DNA from: Phycisphaeraceae bacterium
GTDB lineage: Bacteria > Planctomycetota > Phycisphaerae > Phycisphaerales > Phycisphaeraceae
Assembly (NCBI GenBank): GCA_028280965.1
Contig: JANQKT010000124.1
Location: 1-39,849 of the forward strand
DNA: 39,849 nt
Reading direction: 5' to 3'
In this document: piece by piece, positions 34,656 through 39,849 of the stretch
Numbering within the stretch: position 1 is the stretch's first letter
Layout of the letters: each line of letters opens with the position of its first letter
Made by a program: the position numbers and the translations under genes
The notes under the pieces: generated by a model
What the model saw: only the letters and a program-made list of their open reading frames with translations
What the model was told of the DNA's origin: nothing
Database searches by the model: none

Positions 34656-35357
34656 ATGCGGAATCGAGCTGTCGTCTTCTTGTTATTTTTCGTCGTGTTG
34701 TTCGCTGGCGACGCCCGGCCCAATGAGATCGAGTTCACCGGCGTGCTTGAGGAAGGCGACGAGACACTCGAGGAAACCCACGAGTTTTCGGACACTTATG
34801 AAGTCCGGCTGGTCGCGGGCGAGTTTGTCGATGTGAGCCTGACCTCCGAAGAATTCGATACGTACCTGATCATCGTCCCGCCCGAGGGCGATCAGATGAG
34901 TGTCGATGATTACTACACAGACGACACGAACGCCGCGATGCTCTTTGTCGCGCGTGAGGCAGGCATCTACGAGTTCGTTGTCACCAGCCACCGGCCCGGG
35001 GAGACAGGCAGCTATCGGTTGCATTGCACGACGACGCAAACACATGCCGAAGCCGTCCACGAGGGGGAACTGACCGAGGGTGACCCATTTTCCTGGAAAG
35101 GCGGCGAGTACTACGACCGCTACGAGCTGGAGTTGGGAGCGAACGACACGCGCATCCTGTCGCTCGATTCCGACGACTTTAATACCTACCTCGCCATACA
35201 CACGCCCCAGGGCGAGGTCTGGTATGTCTACGGCTTCCCCACCGCCACGACGCTCGAAGCTGGCGAAGAGGGCGGGACCTACACCATCATTGTGACCTCC
35301 ATGGACACACGCGAGACGGGGGCTTACCGGTTGGAGATCCTGTCGGCGGTGGATTAG
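34656..35357 (+). CDS. Secreted protein with two PPC-like domains
   Basis: This 233-residue protein has a signal peptide (about 1-21). Two similar halves of about 100 residues follow. Each shows the pre-peptidase C-terminal (PPC) pattern: a GxLxEGDxxxxxxxxxDxYEVxLxAGE-type opening, a SxDFDTYLxIxxPxG-type centre (EEFDTYLIIVPPEGD; DDFNTYLAIHTPQGE), and a GxYxxxVTSxxxxETGxYRLxxxx-type end. PPC domains are small beta-sandwiches found on secreted hydrolases. No catalytic domain is attached here. GAGGGA precedes the ATG. The gene is convergent with the lipid kinase gene. Confidence 0.78.
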   Translation: MRNRAVVFLLFFVVLFAGDARPNEIEFTGVLEEGDETLEETHEFSDTYEVRLVAGEFVDVSLTSEEFDTYLIIVPPEGDQMSVDDYYTDDTNAAMLFVAREAGIYEFVVTSHRPGETGSYRLHCTTTQTHAEAVHEGELTEGDPFSWKGGEYYDRYELELGANDTRILSLDSDDFNTYLAIHTPQGEVWYVYGFPTATTLEAGEEGGTYTIIVTSMDTRETGAYRLEILSAVD

Positions 35358-35375
35358 TCGCCGGCCCCGGTGGGC

Positions 35376-36296
35376 CTAGGCGCCCATCGCCAGCACCACG
35401 CGCATCGCGTTCGGGCGGACCCTGATCGTCGCGGGCGTGTCCCCGCCCGGGTCGCCATCGGCCTGGATCGGCACCGCGCCGCCTTCGGATGCGAGCGTGA
35501 TCTCGCGCGACCGGCCGTGCTTGACGTCGCTGCGGTTCAGGTGCCCGCGGAGCATGACCGACAGGCCGTAGCGTGCCAGCCGCAGCAGGCCCGACTTCTC
35601 GAATACGACCCAGTCGAGCAGGCCGTCGGACGCGTCCGCGTGCGCGCCGATGCGCAGGCCCCCGCCGTAGCGCCCGATGTTGAAGACGAACACGTGCGCG
35701 CCGGTGTGCGAGACGCCGTCGGCGGTCAGTGTCACCCGCGGGTAGCGGTAGCCGGTCAGCACGGACGTGATCCGAGGCGCGTAGCTGAGCCGGTTGACGC
35801 GCTTGAGCCGCTGGCCCTCGGTCGCCCTTCGCCAGCGGTCCACGCGCTGCACGACCTCCGAGTCGAAGCCCGCGCTGGCCATGAGCGTGAACAGCCGGCC
35901 GTCCACCTCGCCGACGTCGATCGTCCGCGTGTCCAGCCGCTCGACCGCCTCGGCTAGCGTTTCGATGCCCCTGTCGTGGCCGAACTCCCGGGCGAACAGG
36001 TTCTCGTTGCCCATCGGCAGCATCGCGATGGCCGTGCGGGTCGTGTCGCCGCCGGCCTGCAGGTCGTTGACCACGCCCGCCATCGAGCCGTCGCCGCCCG
36101 CCGAGACGATGCAGCGATACCGCTTGCCGACATCGGGTTGGCTTAAGAGTTCGGCGCGCTCGGCCAGGTCCCAGCACTGGCGGGTGGTTATGCCGCGCTT
36201 GCCCAGCGTGCCGGCGAGTGCTTCGACGCGGCGTTGGTTCTCGCCTTTGCCGCTGTATGGGTTGGCCAGGATGACGACTTCACGGCTGCCGGTCAT
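35376..36296 (-). CDS. Diacylglycerol/sphingosine-kinase-family lipid kinase
   Basis: This 306-residue protein has the DAGK catalytic pattern: VVILANPYSGKGENQRRVE (residues 7-25, NP-x-S-G-x-G), then IVSAGGDGSMAGVVNDL with the nucleotide-binding GGDGS (67-71), and LPMGNENLFAREFG. The usual motif is LPLGTGNDFAR; here the G-T-G is replaced by G-N-E-N. The C-terminal beta-sandwich follows to VLAMGA. Members phosphorylate diacylglycerol or related lipids; the substrate here is not certain. The ATG at 36296 is preceded at 9 nt by TATCCT, so the leader would be very short. Confidence 0.88.
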   Translation of the reverse strand: MTGSREVVILANPYSGKGENQRRVEALAGTLGKRGITTRQCWDLAERAELLSQPDVGKRYRCIVSAGGDGSMAGVVNDLQAGGDTTRTAIAMLPMGNENLFAREFGHDRGIETLAEAVERLDTRTIDVGEVDGRLFTLMASAGFDSEVVQRVDRWRRATEGQRLKRVNRLSYAPRITSVLTGYRYPRVTLTADGVSHTGAHVFVFNIGRYGGGLRIGAHADASDGLLDWVVFEKSGLLRLARYGLSVMLRGHLNRSDVKHGRSREITLASEGGAVPIQADGDPGGDTPATIRVRPNAMRVVLAMGA

Positions 36297-36348
36297 GGGG
36301 CGGCAAGGATAGCCGAATCGTGACCCGCCGTCGGGCGCTTCCGTTATA

Positions 36349-36462
36349 CAGCCGCCGGGCCACGCCCGGGGGACGAGTCGGCTGGCGCATCATGCAAGGC
36401 GAGCGTGTGTTGCCGTCTTGCATCTGCGATGGCTCGTCCCCCGCGTGGCGACGCGGCGGCTG
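36349..36462. repeat. 114-bp imperfect palindromic element
   Basis: The outer arms CAGCCGCC (36349-36356) and GGCGGCTG (36455-36462) pair. Further in, GGGGGACGAG (36368-36377) pairs with CTCGTCCCCC (36433-36442), and ATGCAAG (36392-36398) pairs with CTTGCAT (36417-36423). The stem is imperfect with small bulges, and an 18-nt loop lies in the centre. It fills the gap between the lipid kinase and VWA genes and could be a MITE-like repeat. Confidence 0.8.
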
Positions 36463-36496
36463 CGTCGCGCTGCTGATCGCAGGTATCACAACATGT

Positions 36497-39400
36497 TTAC
36501 TTCGGCACGTCCGCGTCTCCGGCCGGCTTGTTCTCCGGCATCAGCGACATCGCCTCGCCGACCAGCTCGATGAACTGGGCGCGCAGTCGGTCTGGGTCGT
36601 AGCCCGATGCGTCCGCCGCCGTGTCCAAGACCCAGCCCAGGTCGGCATCCCCGGCGTGCGGGCTCGAACGCAGGACCATCCCGAAGCCCGCGACCGCCGC
36701 GGCGAAGCGTGTGGACTCGTCGGCCTCGCCGAACGGCACGACGTCGTCCGCGAAGATCCGCTCGTCGATCCGCCGGGAGCTGCCCTGCTCCGCCGGGGCG
36801 TCCACGGGTTTGTACCGCAGCCGCAGCGACATCATCGCGCCGTCCTCGAATTTGTCGAGCTCGACCTCCGGCCGATCGTCTTGAGGTTCTGCGACCGCGG
36901 GCGCATCGCCGATCTTCTGCTCGCCTTCCGGGTCCTCCACTTCTTCCGGGGCGGGGGCGTGCCTGTCCACCGCCGCCCGGCAGAGCACCAGCTCCTGCAT
37001 GAGCAGCTTGTTGGACGCGTTGAGTTTCATCGCGTCGCCTTCACTCATCGCGCAGGTCTGCATCAGCGAGCTGTTGAGCGCGATCGCGTCTTCGAGCTGT
37101 TCGATCTGGAGTCTGACTTCGCGGATGCCCTCGTCGTCGAGCGCCGGGCCTTCGCCGAGGAACGGCACGACCTCGTACAGCGCGGTGACGCTGTGGCCCG
37201 CGCCGATGTCGCCCGCGTCCACCGTGTCGTCATCGAAGTCCTTGGTCGCGAGGATGCGGTTCTCGTAGCCGATCAGCCGGTACGCCATAACCTGCTCGGG
37301 GTCGAAGTGCACCTGCACCTTCACGTCCTTGGCGATCGCGACCAGCGTCGCGCCGGCCTGGTCGTACATGACCTTCTGCGCCTCTTCACGCGTGTCGATG
37401 TACGCGTACGTCCCGTTGCCCGCGTTCGTCAGGGGCTCCATCATCGCGTCGTTCAGGTTGCCCATGCCGTAGCCGAGGACGCTGAGGTAGACGCCGCGCT
37501 GCCTGCCGTCGTCATCGCGGGGCGGGTTGGCCTTCTGCTTGATGAGCGCGACCAGGTCATCGGTATCGGAGATCCCGACGTTGAAGTCGCCGTCCGTGCA
37601 CAGGATGACGCGGTTGACCCCGCCGTCGATGAAGTGCTTCTGTGCCGCGTCGTAGGCGAGCTGGATGCCCGCGGCGCCCGCGGTGGACCCGCCGGATTTC
37701 AGCTCGTTGAGCGCCTGCTCGATCCTCGGCCGGTCCTTCGCCGACACGTTCTCCATCACCGTCGCGGTCCGCCCGGCGTACACCACGATGCTGATCCGGT
37801 CCCGCTCGTTGAGCTTGTCCAGCAAGAGCTTGATCGACTCCTTGACCAGCGGCAGCTTGTTCGGCGAGCCCATCGAGCCGGACACATCCAGCAGGAACGT
37901 CAGGTGCGCCGTCGGCCGATCGGTCTGCGTGACCTCCATGCCCTTGATGCCGATGCGCACCAGCTTGTTCCCCGCGGTCCACGGGCAGTCGGTGACCTCG
38001 ACGTGCGTCGCGAAGGGCGCGAAGTCCGCGTTGTCCTGCTCGAAGCGCTCGAGCGACGCCTGCGTGACGACGCCGTCCTCGACCGCGCGGGCGTCGACGA
38101 CCGGTGCATCGTAGCCGTAGTCGAAGTAGTTGATCATCTCCTCGATGCGGATCGCCCCCGGAACGGGCAGCTGGCGCTGCTGCATGAGTTGACGGCGGAC
38201 CAGCGAGTAGGCCGCGGTATCGACATCGACGGAGAAGGTCGAGATCGCCTGGCCCGCCTCGCCGGGGTTCTTGAACGGGTTGTCGTTGACGGTCGCGTAC
38301 GCGTCGCGCGACATCTGCGGGTCGGGCTGGAGCGCTTCCAGCGAGCCTTCCGTGAACCGGCGTTCGAGCTCGCGCAGCTCGTGCATGGCCTCGATGCGCG
38401 AACGCTCCAGCGGCTCGGTCGCCGCGACGCGGTTACGACCCCGCTCAAGGCCCTCGATCTGCTCGCGGACGTCGTCGGTGAGCTCTTCTTCGTCCTCGAT
38501 CGATTCGTAGTAGTTTTGGATCAACTTCTCGTAGCGTTCACGACGCGGCGCTTCGACCTGCGGTTTGTCATAGTCCGCGAATCGGACGATTCCTCCGAGC
38601 TGCTGCTGCTGTTGTTGTTCCGCCAGTTGTTCGGTCAGGTGGCGTCCGGAAGCGGTGCGGGCCGGCGCGAGGGCGGGTGCGTCAAACAAGTAGAGCTCGG
38701 TCCCGGCGACGATACCACGGTAGTCTGCAGGGTCGGCGTCGATGTTCAGGGCGAAGCTTGTGTTGGCTGGGCCCAGGGCGCCGAAACGACTCCCCCCGCG
38801 TTCGTAGTAGACGGTGCCGCCGGAGACGATGCTCTGCTGCAGCTGCAAGCCCCGGCGGGACTCGCCGAGCCGCGACAGGGGTTGCCCCGCGAACCCGCCG
38901 CGGAATTGGACCTGCCCGGGCGCCGCTTCGTTGGCGAACCAGACGGATTGTTTTCCGAGTTTCGGCTGGAGGCTCCCGGTGACCGCCGACAGCCCGCTGT
39001 CGAACCGGCCGTTGGCGCTCTGGATGCCGCCCGCGAATTCATATTGCGCGTCGGCTTTGAGGCTGTCCAGCTTCCCGTCGAGCCTGCCCCGGGACAACTG
39101 ATCGCCCGCGACCAGACCGAAGTCGTCGATCAGGGTGTCCATACGCCACTCTGCTTCACGTTCACGGCGGAGCACCCGGGCGCTTTCCAGCGCGACACCG
39201 CCGTCCTTGAGCATGTCCCGCATGCCGGTGAGCGCCGGGTTGTCCGGCTCGAGGAAGAGCGCCGCGTCGAGTTCGTCCACGGCCTGGTTGTACTGGCCCT
39301 GCTGCTGGAACTGCCGCGCCGCGGTCAGGCGGGCGGTGACCTCCTCGGCCTTGCGGCGTTCGGCCTGGGTCGCGGCCTCCAGTCCGAATTGGCGATGTTC

Positions 39401-39849
39401 GGTCTCGGCTTCCTGCAGCAGCAGCGCCTCGGCCCGATGGCGGTTGATTTGGATCTCGTTCTGCAAGCGTGCCGCGCGGGCGGTCAGCTCGTTGTATTCC
39501 GCGGCCTCATACTGGTCGCGGCTGCTGGTGAGGTGCGTGCGGGCGGCGGTCACCGCGTCGTTCGCGGCCTGGAAGGATTGGTTGTCCAGCGCCTCGCCCG
39601 CCGCGAGCATCGCGGACTCGTACGCGCCCAGCTCGGTGTCGTCCGCCTCGGCCTGCGCGACGGCCGCTGCGATCGCGGCCTTGTCCTGCGCGAGCTTGCC
39701 GTTGTAGATCGTTTCACGCAGCTCGCCGATGCGCTTGAGCGGCGCATCGAACTGCTCGCCCTTGAGCACCGCGCTGTGCGTCGCCAGCAGCTGGTACGCG
39801 TACAGCCCGTGCTCGCTCGCGGCGTCGTAGTCGGCGATCTTCGCCGCGG
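36497..39849 (-). CDS. YfbK-type von Willebrand factor A protein with DUF3520 (5' end outside window)
   Basis: At least 1116 residues are encoded; the frame is still open at the window edge. The first 350 residues or so are helical and rich in Ala, Glu and Gln (TPR/coiled-coil-like: EAEDTELGAYESAMLAAGEAL, QFQQQGQYNQAVDELDAALFLEPDNPAL). A beta-rich spacer and a Gln-run (EQQQQQQLGG) follow. The YfbK N-terminal motif is NPGEAGQAISTFSVDVDTAAYSLVRRQL...IRIEEMINYFDY. The VWA domain has the MIDAS motif DVSGSMGSPNK and later LCTDGDFNVGI. The C-terminal DUF3520 has LNASNKLLMQELVLCRAAVD and SLRLRYKPVD. It probably mediates metal-dependent protein binding at the cell envelope; the function is not known. 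Confidence 0.87.
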   Translation of the reverse strand, partial: AAKIADYDAASEHGLYAYQLLATHSAVLKGEQFDAPLKRIGELRETIYNGKLAQDKAAIAAAVAQAEADDTELGAYESAMLAAGEALDNQSFQAANDAVTAARTHLTSSRDQYEAAEYNELTARAARLQNEIQINRHRAEALLLQEAETEHRQFGLEAATQAERRKAEEVTARLTAARQFQQQGQYNQAVDELDAALFLEPDNPALTGMRDMLKDGGVALESARVLRREREAEWRMDTLIDDFGLVAGDQLSRGRLDGKLDSLKADAQYEFAGGIQSANGRFDSGLSAVTGSLQPKLGKQSVWFANEAAPGQVQFRGGFAGQPLSRLGESRRGLQLQQSIVSGGTVYYERGGSRFGALGPANTSFALNIDADPADYRGIVAGTELYLFDAPALAPARTASGRHLTEQLAEQQQQQQLGGIVRFADYDKPQVEAPRRERYEKLIQNYYESIEDEEELTDDVREQIEGLERGRNRVAATEPLERSRIEAMHELRELERRFTEGSLEALQPDPQMSRDAYATVNDNPFKNPGEAGQAISTFSVDVDTAAYSLVRRQLMQQRQLPVPGAIRIEEMINYFDYGYDAPVVDARAVEDGVVTQASLERFEQDNADFAPFATHVEVTDCPWTAGNKLVRIGIKGMEVTQTDRPTAHLTFLLDVSGSMGSPNKLPLVKESIKLLLDKLNERDRISIVVYAGRTATVMENVSAKDRPRIEQALNELKSGGSTAGAAGIQLAYDAAQKHFIDGGVNRVILCTDGDFNVGISDTDDLVALIKQKANPPRDDDGRQRGVYLSVLGYGMGNLNDAMMEPLTNAGNGTYAYIDTREEAQKVMYDQAGATLVAIAKDVKVQVHFDPEQVMAYRLIGYENRILATKDFDDDTVDAGDIGAGHSVTALYEVVPFLGEGPALDDEGIREVRLQIEQLEDAIALNSSLMQTCAMSEGDAMKLNASNKLLMQELVLCRAAVDRHAPAPEEVEDPEGEQKIGDAPAVAEPQDDRPEVELDKFEDGAMMSLRLRYKPVDAPAEQGSSRRIDERIFADDVVPFGEADESTRFAAAVAGFGMVLRSSPHAGDADLGWVLDTAADASGYDPDRLRAQFIELVGEAMSLMPENKPAGDADVPK

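Noticed and set aside
38590-38630. Short trinucleotide run (CTG/TTG-rich) near the end of the window
   Set aside because: It simply encodes a Gln run in the VWA protein spacer; no expansion or separate function is indicated.

Overview
The window is about 40 kb of GC-rich bacterial chromosome. No tRNA, rRNA, phage, insertion sequence or CRISPR array was seen. The gene content suggests a Planctomycetes lineage, most likely Phycisphaerae: a bacterial SUI1/YciH gene, a CxxCxYDLRG...CPECG zinc ribbon fused to a transporter, long DUF3520-type VWA proteins, a secreted esterase and an OprP-type porin. This assignment is inference from protein flavour; no rRNA or other marker gene is present.

Layout. 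1-4236: the 3' end of an AddB-like nuclease gene overlapping an AddA-like helicase-nuclease gene (double-strand-break repair). 4285-7228: an overlapping pair of uncharacterised membrane proteins, DUF2868 and a DUF3482-type GTPase. 7278-9185 (minus strand): a DUF4190-type membrane protein, a SixA-like phosphatase and a DUF47/PhoU-like protein. 9456-11854: a DEAD-box RNA helicase with a very basic tail, then a DUF4272-like protein. 11904-14060 (minus strand): thiC with a complete TPP riboswitch and promoter, divergent from recX. 14882-15615: a PEGA lipoprotein and a DUF971 protein. 16053-20757: a phosphate-type porin and a PhoB/PhoR pair, with an oppositely oriented lipoprotein gene between phoB and phoR. 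20933-24300: a lactonase-like lipoprotein, a SUI1 protein flanked by two copies of a 79-bp hairpin element, a Dabb protein, MsrA and a GNAT acetyltransferase. 24342-27119 (minus strand): a CASTOR/POLLUX-like ion channel and a PH-domain membrane protein. 27189-36296: a BT1-like MFS transporter, esterase, low-GC DUF4303-WD40 protein, pyroglutamyl peptidase, small proteins, Ogt, a glutathione peroxidase, a PPC protein and a lipid kinase. 36497-39849 (minus strand): a large VWA protein running off the window.

Functional threads. (1) Phosphate: porin, PhoB, PhoR and a DUF47 protein. A 17-bp motif is shared exactly between the porin and phoB upstream regions and is proposed as the local Pho box. 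(2) DNA repair: AddAB-like, RecX, Ogt. (3) Redox defence: MsrA, GPx.

The most unusual signals are non-coding. About nine genes have a -10-like hexamer exactly 6-7 nt before the start codon and no clear Shine-Dalgarno, which predicts frequent leaderless mRNAs alongside SD-led genes. The two 79-bp hairpins around the SUI1 gene differ by compensatory base changes, implying selection on structure. One divergent pair (32852/32905) appears to share a symmetric -10 element.
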